DNA of 64,000 bases, from contig CAVTRI010000002.1 in assembly GCA_963737075.1 (NCBI GenBank), positions 806,001 to 870,000 on the forward strand. Reading direction: 5' to 3'. Positions 8,140-15,684 of the stretch are shown in pieces. Source of the DNA: CAVTRI01 sp963737075. Lineage in GTDB: Bacteria > Actinomycetota > Acidimicrobiia > Acidimicrobiales > Palsa-688. Every line of letters starts with the position of its first letter. The first letter of the stretch is position 1. The notes under the pieces were generated by a model. It did no database searches, had not been told where the DNA came from, and saw nothing but the letters and a program-made list of their open reading frames with translations. The position numbers and the translations under genes are program-made.

Positions 8140-9285
8140 TCAGGCGGCCATTCCCATCATGTCGGCGAAGTTGGCGGCGTAGAAGCGGTCCAGGGCCGCG
8201 GGGTCAACCCCCGCCAGGCTGTCGTTGAATCGCCGCAGGGGGTCTTTGCCGCCCTCGGGGTGGGGGTAGTCGGAGGAGAAGAGAAACAGGTCGTCCCCCG
8301 CCTGCTCGATCATCCACCCGACGGGCTCCGTCGGGAAGGGCGTGAACCACAGGCTGCGGTGCACATACGCCGACGCCCGCATCGGCAGCTTCAACGCCGG
8401 CTCAGTGCGCTGGAACGTCGCCTGGACAATGTCCAGCCGGCGCAGCCACGGGACCACCCACATAGCCCCTTGCTCGATGCAGCCGCCCCGCAGCCGGGGG
8501 AACCGCTCGAACAAGCCGTCGAGCACCAGCACGGACAGAAACGTCTCGGGCGGTTGGTGGATGGCCATGTAGTCCTTGGACCGGATGTTCTCGCCGCCGC
8601 CCAGGAAGTCCGTAACCGGACGGCCGTTGTTGTGGAACTGGCGCTTCAACAGTCGCCCGCCGCCCCCGACATGCAGCATGAACGGCACGTCCGCGTCCTG
8701 AAGCCTCCCCCACACGACGTCGTAGTCCGGGTGGGTGGGCGACCTGTCGGCGGGTGGCGCAGACGGCACCAGAATCGCCTTGCACCCGAAGCGAATGGCG
8801 TCATCGATCGCCGTGGCCGCCCGCTCCGGATCTTCGAGTGGCACCAGGCCGATGGCCAACAGCCGGGGATCGTCGGAGCAAAAATCGGCCATGCCCCGGT
8901 TGTGCGCCCGGGCCCCGCCATACAACACGTCCAGGTCTTCCGAGGCGAACTGGGTCGAGGCGAAGGTTGAGAACACCAGCTGAGCGTCGAACCCAAGCAG
9001 GTCCAGCGCCCGGCTGCGCTCCGCGGGCTCGAATGCCCCGAGCGCGTGCCACCCTTTGGCCTGCATCAGTCGCTCTTCCAACGCCACCGCCGCCGACGGA
9101 TCGTCCCGGCGGGCCTCGGCCGCGGCGAGGGCCTCGTCGGCGAAGCGCCCCCCGCCGCCCCTGAAGACCTCGAGAGCCGTGAGCCGGGCTCGGATGTCGG
9201 GATCGGCGTAGCGCTCCAACCAGTCGCTCAGCTCCATCAGGTGACTGTCGGCGTCCAGATATCTACGGCCTTCTGCGTACGTCAC
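8140..9285 (-). CDS. Amidohydrolase-family (Amidohydro_2) TIM-barrel metalloenzyme
   Basis: A 381-residue member of the amidohydrolase-2 group, which includes ACMSD-like decarboxylases and hydrolases. The N-terminal DADSHLMEL motif carries the aspartate and histidine used for metal binding, FMLHVGGG holds the central histidine, and SSDYPHPEGG near the C-terminus holds the catalytic aspartate and a histidine. It is a paralogue of the protein at 24557-25738 (shared DSHLME, VLDGLFERFPRLRGG and DYPHPEGG blocks). The start is GTG 9285. The reaction (decarboxylation versus hydrolysis) cannot be assigned. A 7-bp inverted repeat lies 13 bp upstream of the start. Confidence 0.85.
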   Translation of the reverse strand: MTYAEGRRYLDADSHLMELSDWLERYADPDIRARLTALEVFRGGGGRFADEALAAAEARRDDPSAAVALEERLMQAKGWHALGAFEPAERSRALDLLGFDAQLVFSTFASTQFASEDLDVLYGGARAHNRGMADFCSDDPRLLAIGLVPLEDPERAATAIDDAIRFGCKAILVPSAPPADRSPTHPDYDVVWGRLQDADVPFMLHVGGGGRLLKRQFHNNGRPVTDFLGGGENIRSKDYMAIHQPPETFLSVLVLDGLFERFPRLRGGCIEQGAMWVVPWLRRLDIVQATFQRTEPALKLPMRASAYVHRSLWFTPFPTEPVGWMIEQAGDDLFLFSSDYPHPEGGKDPLRRFNDSLAGVDPAALDRFYAANFADMMGMAA

Positions 9286-9297
9286 GCACTCAGATTA

Positions 9298-9315
9298 ACT
9301 GACGCTTCCGTCAGT
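9298..9315. promoter_or_regulatory. Palindromic operator candidate upstream of the amidohydrolase
   Basis: ACTGACG and CGTCAGT form a perfect inverted repeat around CTTC, 13 bp before the GTG at 9285. Length and symmetry resemble TetR-family operators. No intact TetR gene lies in the window, so the binding protein is unknown. Confidence 0.45.
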
Positions 9316-9342
9316 AGCAAGCCTCAACCACTGATGTCACGA

Positions 9343-9396
9343 TGGCACCGAATTGGTGTTGACATGGCACCGCAGTGATGCCATAGTGGTGCCATG
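9343..9396 (+). promoter_or_regulatory. Promoter with repeated TGGCACC half-sites, probable autoregulatory operator
   Basis: A -35 TTGACA (9359-9364) and a -10 CATAGT (9382-9387) are separated by 17 bp and put the transcription start close to the ATG at 9394, implying a leaderless mRNA. TGGCACC occurs at 9343-9349 and 9365-9371 and its inverse GGTGCCA at 9388-9394, about 22 bp apart. CATGGCACC and GGTGCCATG bracket the -10 box. The downstream gene encodes a ribbon-helix-helix protein, a class that typically represses its own promoter. Confidence 0.6.
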
Positions 9397-9906
9397 AACC
9401 TCGATCCGTACGTCGAGACCATCCAGCATCACCTGGCGATCGCGGCCGATGCCGCCGGGGAGGACGCCCGGGTCCTCGCCGCACGCCTCGCGGCACCCCT
9501 GGACGCTGCCATCCGGCTCACCCTCCAGGACGTGCTGGCGGCGGCCGCGGAGCAGATCACCTGCGACCTCGCCCCCGGTTCGGTCGAGGTGCGGGTGCGT
9601 GGGCGGGATCTCGACCTGCTGGTGAGGCCACCCCCAGCTGAACTGCACCCGGAGGACGCCGGCGATTTGCCACCAGTGCCCACCCATCCCGACCCGGCCG
9701 AAGGTGAAGAGAGCGGGATGGCACGGATCAACCTGCGCCTGCCCGACCACCTCAAGGCGCGGGTCGAACAAGCGGCCGGCCGCGACGGCCTCTCAGTCAA
9801 CGGGTGGCTGGTGCGCGCGGCCGCCGCCGCCCTCGACCGCACCGACCCCGCCCGGCAACGACCACCCCCTCGCGGTGCACAGCGCTACCGCGGCTGGGCC
9901 CGATAA
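9394..9906 (+). CDS. Ribbon-helix-helix (Arc/MetJ/HicB-like) regulator
   Basis: A 170-residue protein. An N-terminal helical region (about 1-60, alanine-rich) and an acidic linker precede a C-terminal ribbon-helix-helix DNA-binding domain (about 109-147) with MARINLRLPDHLKARVEQAA and LSVNGWLVRAA. The domain is the Arc/HicB antitoxin type, but no toxin gene is adjacent. It is followed after 20 bp by the DUF4097 gene. Proteins of this layout commonly precede DUF4097 genes in actinobacteria, where the pair is thought to be co-regulated. Inverted half-sites covering its promoter suggest autoregulation. Confidence 0.75.
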   Translation: MNLDPYVETIQHHLAIAADAAGEDARVLAARLAAPLDAAIRLTLQDVLAAAAEQITCDLAPGSVEVRVRGRDLDLLVRPPPAELHPEDAGDLPPVPTHPDPAEGEESGMARINLRLPDHLKARVEQAAGRDGLSVNGWLVRAAAAALDRTDPARQRPPPRGAQRYRGWAR

Positions 9907-9926
9907 CCACAACCAGGAGGATTGCC

Positions 9927-10802
9927 ATGCCCACCTTTGACACCCCGCAACCCATCACGGTCACCGTCGAGCTCGCCGTCGGCGACCTCACCGTGACCGC
10001 CGCCGACCGCCGTGACACCGTCGTCGAGGTGCGGCCGAGCGATCCGGCCAAGCCAGGCGACGTGGAAGCCGCCGAACAGACCCGGGTGGAGTACGCCGAC
10101 GGCGTGCTCCTGATCAGGGGGCCCAAGGGCTGGCGGCAGTGGACGTTCCGTGGGGCCCGCGAGTCCATCGACATACGCGTCGGACTGCCCACCGATTCGC
10201 ACCTCCGGGGGACTGCGGGTGTGGCTGCCCTGCACTGCAGCGGGCGGCTCGGCCAGTGCCAGTTCACGACGGGAGTCGGCGACATCGACGTCGAACAGGC
10301 CGGCCCGGTCGAGATCAAGACCGGCGCTGGCGACATCGCCGTGCGTTGGGTGACCGGCCAGACCAGTCTCACGACGAGTTCCGGCGCCATGCGCGTGGGA
10401 ACCATTGACGGCACCGCAGTTCTCAAAAACGCCAACGGAGACACCTGGATCGCGGAGGTCACCGGAGACCTGCGGCTGAGCTCGGCCAACGGCAGCATCG
10501 CAGTGGAAACGACCCACGCGTCGGTTGTAGCCAAGACCGCCAACGGCGATATCCGCCTCGACGACGTGACCGGGGGCGCCGTGGTTGCCGAGACGGCCTA
10601 CGGCAACGTTGATATCGGGATCCGGCGGGGAGTCGCCGCGTGGCTGGACCTCGACACCAGATTCGGTTCCGTCCGCAACGACCTGACCTCCAGCGAGGAG
10701 CCGCCATCCGGCGAGGAAAAGACCGAGATCCGCGGTCGCACCGCGTATGGAAACATCACCGTCCGCCACGCAGCGGCCGACCATATGCGGAGGCAGCCGT
10801 GA
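9927..10802 (+). CDS. DUF4097-family beta-strand repeat protein
   Basis: A 291-residue protein made almost wholly of short beta-strand repeats. Units such as VEIKTGAGDIAV, LKNANGDTWIAEV, LRLSSANGSIAVE and VVAKTANGDIRLDDV recur about every 20 residues, the signature of the adhesin/toastrack-like DUF4097 right-handed beta-helix. There is no signal peptide or membrane segment, so it is cytosolic here, unlike many homologues. Its function is unknown; family members often accompany regulators of envelope stress. ATG 9927 has a strong AGGAGG. The stop overlaps the next small gene by 4 nt. Confidence 0.8.
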   Translation: MPTFDTPQPITVTVELAVGDLTVTAADRRDTVVEVRPSDPAKPGDVEAAEQTRVEYADGVLLIRGPKGWRQWTFRGARESIDIRVGLPTDSHLRGTAGVAALHCSGRLGQCQFTTGVGDIDVEQAGPVEIKTGAGDIAVRWVTGQTSLTTSSGAMRVGTIDGTAVLKNANGDTWIAEVTGDLRLSSANGSIAVETTHASVVAKTANGDIRLDDVTGGAVVAETAYGNVDIGIRRGVAAWLDLDTRFGSVRNDLTSSEEPPSGEEKTEIRGRTAYGNITVRHAAADHMRRQP

Positions 10803-10963
10803 TTCGCCAAGACCCCCGCCGGCGCCAACGCGGTCTGCTCACCGGGACCTCGATCCGGAGCAGCGCCACCCTCGCCGTGGCGTGGTGCGCAGGCATCGCC
10901 GCCATCGGGTACCGGTGCGCGCGGAAGTTGTACAACCGGGCGTCGATCGCCGTCGCCGCCTGA
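10799..10963 (+). CDS. Small basic protein with a hydrophobic segment
   Basis: A 54-residue ORF starting at a GTG that overlaps the DUF4097 stop in a GTGA, so translation is probably coupled. It begins with a basic stretch (RQDPRRRQRG) and continues with a moderately hydrophobic segment, ATLAVAWCAGIAAIGY, which might be a single membrane helix. No homologous family is recognised. The overlap and the tight spacing to the SRPBCC gene (22 bp) are the main evidence that it is a gene. Confidence 0.5.
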   Translation: MIRQDPRRRQRGLLTGTSIRSSATLAVAWCAGIAAIGYRCARKLYNRASIAVAA

Positions 10964-10985
10964 CAGAACCAGGAAAGGAACCACG

Positions 10986-11405
10986 ATGGCATCAGTCATA
11001 AGAGAAAGCGTTATCGAGCGAGATCCTCGCTCGTGTTGGGATGCCCTTAGGGACTTCGGTGCGCTCGACAAACGCCTGGTTCCAGGATTCGTCACGCATC
11101 TAGAAATGATCGGGCTAAGCGAGCGCCGAATCACCTTCTTTACCGGTGCCGTCGCGACCGAGCGCCTGGTTGGCCTCGACAACGACCATATGCGGCTCGC
11201 TTACACCGTGACCGAGAGTCCAATGGGCAGCACCCACCACAACGCGTCAGCGCAGGTGGTCCCGGACGGCGATGCCCGGTGCCGGTTCGTCTGGATCACC
11301 GACGTTCTCCCTGACGAGCTCCGGGAGCGTACCGGCGAGCTCATGGACGCGGGAATCCGGGTGATCAAACAGACCCTGGAGGCAGCATCATCTGCGCCGT
11401 CGTGA
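10986..11405 (+). CDS. SRPBCC-family (START/polyketide-cyclase-like) protein
   Basis: A 139-residue protein with the SRPBCC fold that forms a deep hydrophobic ligand pocket. Visible features are the N-terminal strand VIRESVIERDPRSCWDALRD, a middle ERRITFFTGAVATERLVGLD, the long strand MRLAYTVTESPMGS, and the C-terminal helix after CRFVWITDVLPDELRERTGE. This subgroup is annotated as polyketide cyclase/dehydrase-like but usually lacks a known ligand. ATG 10986 is preceded by GGAAAGGAA. It is the last gene of the ribbon-helix-helix/DUF4097 cassette. Confidence 0.75.
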   Translation: MASVIRESVIERDPRSCWDALRDFGALDKRLVPGFVTHLEMIGLSERRITFFTGAVATERLVGLDNDHMRLAYTVTESPMGSTHHNASAQVVPDGDARCRFVWITDVLPDELRERTGELMDAGIRVIKQTLEAASSAPS

Positions 11406-11406
11406 C

Positions 11407-11577
11407 CTACCAGCCGACGGCGCCGTCGACGAGCTCGCAGATCAGGTCGGCGTGGCCGTTGTGGCGGGCGTACTCCTCGATCATGTGCACGTAGATCCAC
11501 CGGAGCGAGCACGACTCTCCGTCGGGCGTGACACCGGTGTTGTCGAGGCTGCGAGTAGCGGCCTCCTGCCGGCTCGG
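11407..11577 (-). pseudogene. C-terminal remnant of a DinB/DUF664 protein
   Basis: The last roughly 45 codons read LRWIYVHMIEEYARHNGHAD followed by a short GAVG tail, the hallmark C-terminus of the DUF664/DinB group, which includes mycothiol-dependent enzymes. The histidines in this segment are metal ligands in the family. The upstream frame becomes unrelated sequence, so the first two thirds of the gene is missing or scrambled. It ends next to the SRPBCC stop on the opposite strand. Confidence 0.65.
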
Positions 11578-11712
11578 TCCTTCTCGGGTCCTCGAGGTCC
11601 TGCACCATGGCTTGGAAGCTACTGGTCCGGCGGAGGGCGTCCAGCGATCAGTTCGGCCGCTCGACATCGTCTCCACCACAACAGACGCTGCACAAGCCCC
11701 GAGGAGCCCGAC

Positions 11713-11829
11713 ATGACACATCCCTGGATGCTGGAGCGAGTGGCGCAGGACCACCACCACGACCTGGTCGGCCATCGCCGCCGGGTACCCGTTGTTCGGT
11801 ATCGCCGTCGCCGGCAAAACGTCGCCTGA
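11713..11829 (+). CDS. Small ORF, uncertain
   Basis: A 38-residue ORF (starting MTHPWMLERVAQDHHHDLVG) with GAGGAG well placed 5' of the ATG. Its N-terminus resembles a short, histidine-rich leader seen on many tiny actinobacterial proteins (MTHPW..E.-type). The C-terminal half is arginine-rich and ends just before the acyl-CoA dehydrogenase gene. It could be a real small protein or the stub of a longer one. Confidence 0.35.
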   Translation: MTHPWMLERVAQDHHHDLVGHRRRVPVVRYRRRRQNVA

Positions 11830-11910
11830 GCGGTAGACCGGTCAGCGCCCCCGGGTTGCCGGTTTGTGGACCGGAGGGTCGGGGTATGGGGGTTTAACGG
11901 GAGGAAGAGG

Positions 11911-13827
11911 TTGGCTGCCACCGTAAGCGAGAAGCGTTCGCGTCAGCTGGCCGAGCAGGCCCGTCAGCAGACGTGGGACCAGCCGAGCTTCGCCAAGGAG
12001 CTGTTCCTGGGCCGATTTCGGCTGGACTTGATCTGGCCGTACCCGGCACAGCCCGCAGAGGACCGGCTCCGAGAGGCGGAGTTCTTGACCAGGCTGGAGC
12101 GGTTCCTCAAAGAAGAGGTCGACCCGGCGGAGATCGAGCGGGACGCCAAGATTCCTGACCGGGTGGTGAAGGGCCTGGTCGACCTGGGCGCGTTGGGGAT
12201 GACCATCGACGTGCAATACGGGGGGCTGGGTCTGAGCCACCTCGCGTACGGGCGGGCGCTGGCCCTGGCCGGGTCCTGGCACAGCGCGCTGTCCACCCTC
12301 CTCTCGGCCCACCAGTCCATCGGCGTGCCCGAGCCGTTGCGCCTGGCCGGCACGGACGAGCAGAAGGCGCGCTACCTGCCGCAGGTCGCCCGGGACAAGA
12401 TCAGCGCCTTCTTGCTGACCGAACCCGACGTGGGCAGCGACCCGGCCCGCATGCACGCCACCGCCACCCCGGCCGAGGACGGCTCAGCATACCTGCTCAA
12501 CGGGGTGAAGCTGTGGACCACCAACGGCGTCATCGCGGACCTGCTCGTGGTCATGGCCTCCGTGCCTCGCTCGGAAAGCCACCGTGGGGGTATCAGTGCG
12601 TTCGTCGTCGACGCCCACGCCCCCGGGGTGACCGTGCTGCATCGGAACCAGTTCATGGGACTCAGGGGCATCGAAAACGGAGTGACCCGCTTCGACAACG
12701 TCCGCGTCCCCGCCGAAGACCTGATAGGTGGGGAAGGACAGGGGCTGAAGATCGCGCTCCAGACGCTCAACACCGGCCGCTTGTCTTTGCCTGCCATTTG
12801 CGCCGGCTCGGCCAAGTGGTGCCTCAAAGTGGCGAGAGAATGGGCGGGCGAGCGCGTCCAGTGGGGGCGACCTGTCGGGCAGCACGAGGCGGTGGCCAAA
12901 AAGCTGGCGTTCGTCGCCGGCACCGCCTACGCCTTGGAATCGGTCATGGAGCTGTCGTGCACGATGGCCGACGAGCACCGGCACGACATCCGCCTGGAAG
13001 CGGCGCTGGCCAAGCTCTACTGCTCAGAACTGGCGTGGCTGGTGGCCGACGAGACAGTCCAGATCCGCGGTGGCCGCGGCTTCGAAACCGCGGCGTCGCT
13101 CAAGGCCCGGGGTGAACGCCCAGTGGGTGTCGAGCAAGTGCTGCGGGATTTGAGGATCACCCGCATCTTCGAGGGCTCGTCCGAGATCATGCGGCTGTTC
13201 ATCGCCCGCGAAGCCGTCGACCAGCACCTGGCCGTGGCCGGCGCCCTCCTCGACCCGGACGTTGCGCTGGCGGACAGAGCCAAGGTTGCTTTGCGGGCTG
13301 GCCGGTTTTATGGCCGCTGGCTGCCCGGGCTGGCGGTCGGCGATGGGCAGATGCCCGGGTCCTATAGCGAGTTCGGTCCCCTCGCAACCCACCTCCGGTA
13401 CGTGGAGCGTTGCAGCCGGAGGCTGGCTCGCCACACGTTCTACGGGATGTCCCGCTGGCGGGGCGGTCTCGAAGGCCGCCAGGGCTTCCTCGGACGCATC
13501 GTCGACATTGGTGCCGAACTGTGGGCTATGAGTGCCTCCTGCGTCCGGGCCCAAGCCGCCGACGAGCCGCTCGTGCGCGAGCGTTCCGCTGAGCTTGCCG
13601 GCCTCTTCTGCTCCCAGGCTCGCGGGCGGATCGAGCAGCGTTTCCGCGAGCTCTGGCGCAACGCGGACACCGACGAATACCGCACCGCCCAGAAGGTTCT
13701 CGACGGTCGCTACCGCTTCGCCGAGGAAGGCATCCTCGACCCCTCGGGGGATGGGCCGATGATCAGCGACTCCGAGCACGCCCCTGGGGGAGACATCCGC
13801 TCGGGCGGGGAGGAAGGCGCTCCTTAG
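11911..13827 (+). CDS. Acyl-CoA dehydrogenase, large form with C-terminal extension
   Basis: FAD-dependent enzyme introducing the alpha,beta double bond into acyl-CoA in beta-oxidation. The three catalytic domains are intact: N-terminal helices, the middle beta domain with FLLTEPDVGSDPARM and LNGVKLWTTNG, and the C-terminal helical domain with WGRPVGQHEAVAKKLA and RGGRGFETA. The catalytic glutamate lies in RIFEGSSEIMRLFIARE. A further 170-200 residues after this domain match the VLCAD/ACAD9-type extension, consistent with its 638-residue length. The TTG at 11911 is chosen because GGGAGGAAGAGG precedes it directly; the open frame extends to 11866 without a ribosome site. The substrate is probably a long or bulky acyl-CoA. 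Confidence 0.9.
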   Translation: MAATVSEKRSRQLAEQARQQTWDQPSFAKELFLGRFRLDLIWPYPAQPAEDRLREAEFLTRLERFLKEEVDPAEIERDAKIPDRVVKGLVDLGALGMTIDVQYGGLGLSHLAYGRALALAGSWHSALSTLLSAHQSIGVPEPLRLAGTDEQKARYLPQVARDKISAFLLTEPDVGSDPARMHATATPAEDGSAYLLNGVKLWTTNGVIADLLVVMASVPRSESHRGGISAFVVDAHAPGVTVLHRNQFMGLRGIENGVTRFDNVRVPAEDLIGGEGQGLKIALQTLNTGRLSLPAICAGSAKWCLKVAREWAGERVQWGRPVGQHEAVAKKLAFVAGTAYALESVMELSCTMADEHRHDIRLEAALAKLYCSELAWLVADETVQIRGGRGFETAASLKARGERPVGVEQVLRDLRITRIFEGSSEIMRLFIAREAVDQHLAVAGALLDPDVALADRAKVALRAGRFYGRWLPGLAVGDGQMPGSYSEFGPLATHLRYVERCSRRLARHTFYGMSRWRGGLEGRQGFLGRIVDIGAELWAMSASCVRAQAADEPLVRERSAELAGLFCSQARGRIEQRFRELWRNADTDEYRTAQKVLDGRYRFAEEGILDPSGDGPMISDSEHAPGGDIRSGGEEGAP

Positions 13828-13837
13828 CCAGGGACGG

Positions 13838-14674
13838 TCAAGAGGGCGCTGACGCCGCGAGGGCGTGGGCCGAGATGAGCTCCACCATGCGGTCCCAGTG
13901 CTGCGGCGGATAGTCATGGCCCATGCCTTTGACGATTTCGAGGCGCGCCCCCGGCACGGCCTCGGCTGTCTTCCGGCCGAACTCCAGGGGGACCAGGCGG
14001 TCGGCGTCGCCGTGCACGACCAGAGTGGGAACGGTCAGTGAGTGCAGCGCCTCTTCCCTCGACGGGGACGCCTGGATAGCCGTCGCCTGCCGCTCCCGGC
14101 CGCCCGGATCCCAGCAGCGGTCGTAGGCGGCGTAGGCGTCGGCCGTGATCCGCTCCACCTCGAACGCCTCCGGACTCCCCCATGCCCGCAGGCCCGCGAG
14201 GTGGCGCTCGGCTGCTTCCTCGCGGGATGCGGCCGGCGGAGCGCTGAACAGGGCGACGACGTCGGGGTCGCGTTCGCCCGTGAGAGGTCCTGGTGCCGAC
14301 ATGACCGAGGTCATCGATAAGACGCGAGCCGGCTCGCGGATGGCCATCGCCTGCACGATCATCCCTCCCATGGACCACCCGGCGACGTGGGCGGTAGACG
14401 CCCCCACGGCGTCGAGCACGGCGAACCCATCCGACGCCATGTCATCGACCGTGTACTCGGGCCCATCCTCCAGATGGCTGGACCACCCCACATCCCGATT
14501 GTCGAAGCGGACGACACGGAAGCCTCGGTCCACGAACTTCTCGCAGAAGGCAACCTTGAAGTTGATGCACTGGCTGCCCAGTCCGTTCACCAGCAACAAG
14601 GCCGGCGCATCCGTAGGACCGAACGTCTCGTAGTAGAGGGTGACATTTCCGTTCTCGGTTGTCGGCATATGCAT
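13838..14674 (-). CDS. Alpha/beta hydrolase
   Basis: A 278-residue alpha/beta hydrolase. The nucleophile elbow is GWSMGG with Ser101, the acid is in VVHGDADRLVP, and the histidine is in GMGHDYP. The oxyanion-hole strand LLLVNGLGSQ and the DNRDVGWSS loop (about residues 58-66) are typical of the esterase/epoxide-hydrolase-like branch annotated as alpha/beta fold hydrolases. The substrate is unknown. The ATG at 14674 is given by the frame, with a second ATG two codons later. It is divergent from the LLM gene at 14728 and converges with the acyl-CoA dehydrogenase with a 10-bp gap. Confidence 0.85.
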   Translation of the reverse strand: MHMPTTENGNVTLYYETFGPTDAPALLLVNGLGSQCINFKVAFCEKFVDRGFRVVRFDNRDVGWSSHLEDGPEYTVDDMASDGFAVLDAVGASTAHVAGWSMGGMIVQAMAIREPARVLSMTSVMSAPGPLTGERDPDVVALFSAPPAASREEAAERHLAGLRAWGSPEAFEVERITADAYAAYDRCWDPGGRERQATAIQASPSREEALHSLTVPTLVVHGDADRLVPLEFGRKTAEAVPGARLEIVKGMGHDYPPQHWDRMVELISAHALAASAPS

Positions 14675-14727
14675 CGTTCTAGCAGTTCCCTGGATCGCCC
14701 AACCGGAGGGTCGCTAGGGTCGGTGCC

Positions 14728-15645
14728 ATGGATTGGGGAGTGCACCTGCCGCACCTTGGCAAACAGGCCACGCGACGCAACCTGATCGACTTCGCGCAGC
14801 ACGCCGAATCCCTCGGCTACCACTCGGCATGGGTCAGCGACCACATCGCCTGGCCGCATGACATTCAGTCGAGGTACCCCTACAGCGACGACGGCTCGTT
14901 TGCCCCGGCGCCCGGCCTGCCATGGCTCGACCCGATCGGGACGCTGTTTTTCGTAGCTGGATGCACCAAACGCATCCGCCTCGGCACGACGGTGCTGATC
15001 CTCGGCCACCGACCTCCAGTGCTGACGGCGAAGGCGGTCTCCTCGCTGGACAGTGTCTCGGAGGGCCGGGTCATCCTGGGCGTGGGGGTCGGTTGGATGC
15101 GGGAGGAATTTGAGATACTCGGCATGCCCTTCGATCACCGCGGCAAGCGGGCCGACGAGCTGATCCAGCTGTTCGCCGAACTATTCAGCAAGGATCAGCC
15201 GAATTGGTCAGGAGAGTATTACCACGTGCCGGAAATCGGCTTTGAACCGAAGCCGGTACAGCGGCGCGTGCCCATTTGGGTCGGCGGTGACACCGAGCCG
15301 GCGTTTCGGCGAGCGGCCCGTTTCGGAGACGCCTTCCATGCCGCCTTTCAGCCGATCGCCGAGGTGAAGACGGCGCGGGCTCGGATCGACGAGCTCACGG
15401 CTGAGGCCGGGCGCGACCCGTCATCTGTGCGGCTGTCGGTGCGCCTGTATCTCGACCCCGCTTCGGCAATGCCTGCCGACAAGTCGATTGCCGGATCCAA
15501 GGACCAGATGACCGACACGGTCGGCCGGTGGCAGGCGATCGGTGTCGATCATATCCTCCTCGATCCGGTAGCCCCCGGTGGTTTCGCCGCTCGTCGCGAC
15601 GCCATCGAGTCGTTCATGACAGACGTCGCCCCTTTGGTCACCTGA
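14728..15645 (+). CDS. LLM-class F420-dependent oxidoreductase
   Basis: Luciferase-like TIM-barrel oxidoreductase of 305 residues, probably F420-dependent. Family features are the N-terminal strand MDWGVHLPHLG, AESLGYHSAWVSDHI, the barrel strand RIRLGTTVLILGHRPP, SLDSVSEGRVILGVGVGWM and RVPIWVGGDTEPAFRRAARF. The GxGVGWMREEFE block is characteristic of the TIGR03619-like F420 group. The reaction is probably a hydride transfer to an unsaturated or carbonyl substrate, which cannot be named. ATG 14728 has AGGGT nearby and a TAnnnT box close by, suggesting a short leader. Confidence 0.85.
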   Translation: MDWGVHLPHLGKQATRRNLIDFAQHAESLGYHSAWVSDHIAWPHDIQSRYPYSDDGSFAPAPGLPWLDPIGTLFFVAGCTKRIRLGTTVLILGHRPPVLTAKAVSSLDSVSEGRVILGVGVGWMREEFEILGMPFDHRGKRADELIQLFAELFSKDQPNWSGEYYHVPEIGFEPKPVQRRVPIWVGGDTEPAFRRAARFGDAFHAAFQPIAEVKTARARIDELTAEAGRDPSSVRLSVRLYLDPASAMPADKSIAGSKDQMTDTVGRWQAIGVDHILLDPVAPGGFAARRDAIESFMTDVAPLVT

Positions 15646-15684
15646 TCCCACGCCGCCGGCTCCCCTTCGGCCGAGGCGTTGACG

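Noticed and set aside
9394..9906. Toxin-antitoxin module around the ribbon-helix-helix gene
   Set aside because: No toxin-like small gene (RelE, PIN, HicA) adjoins; the neighbour is a DUF4097 protein.
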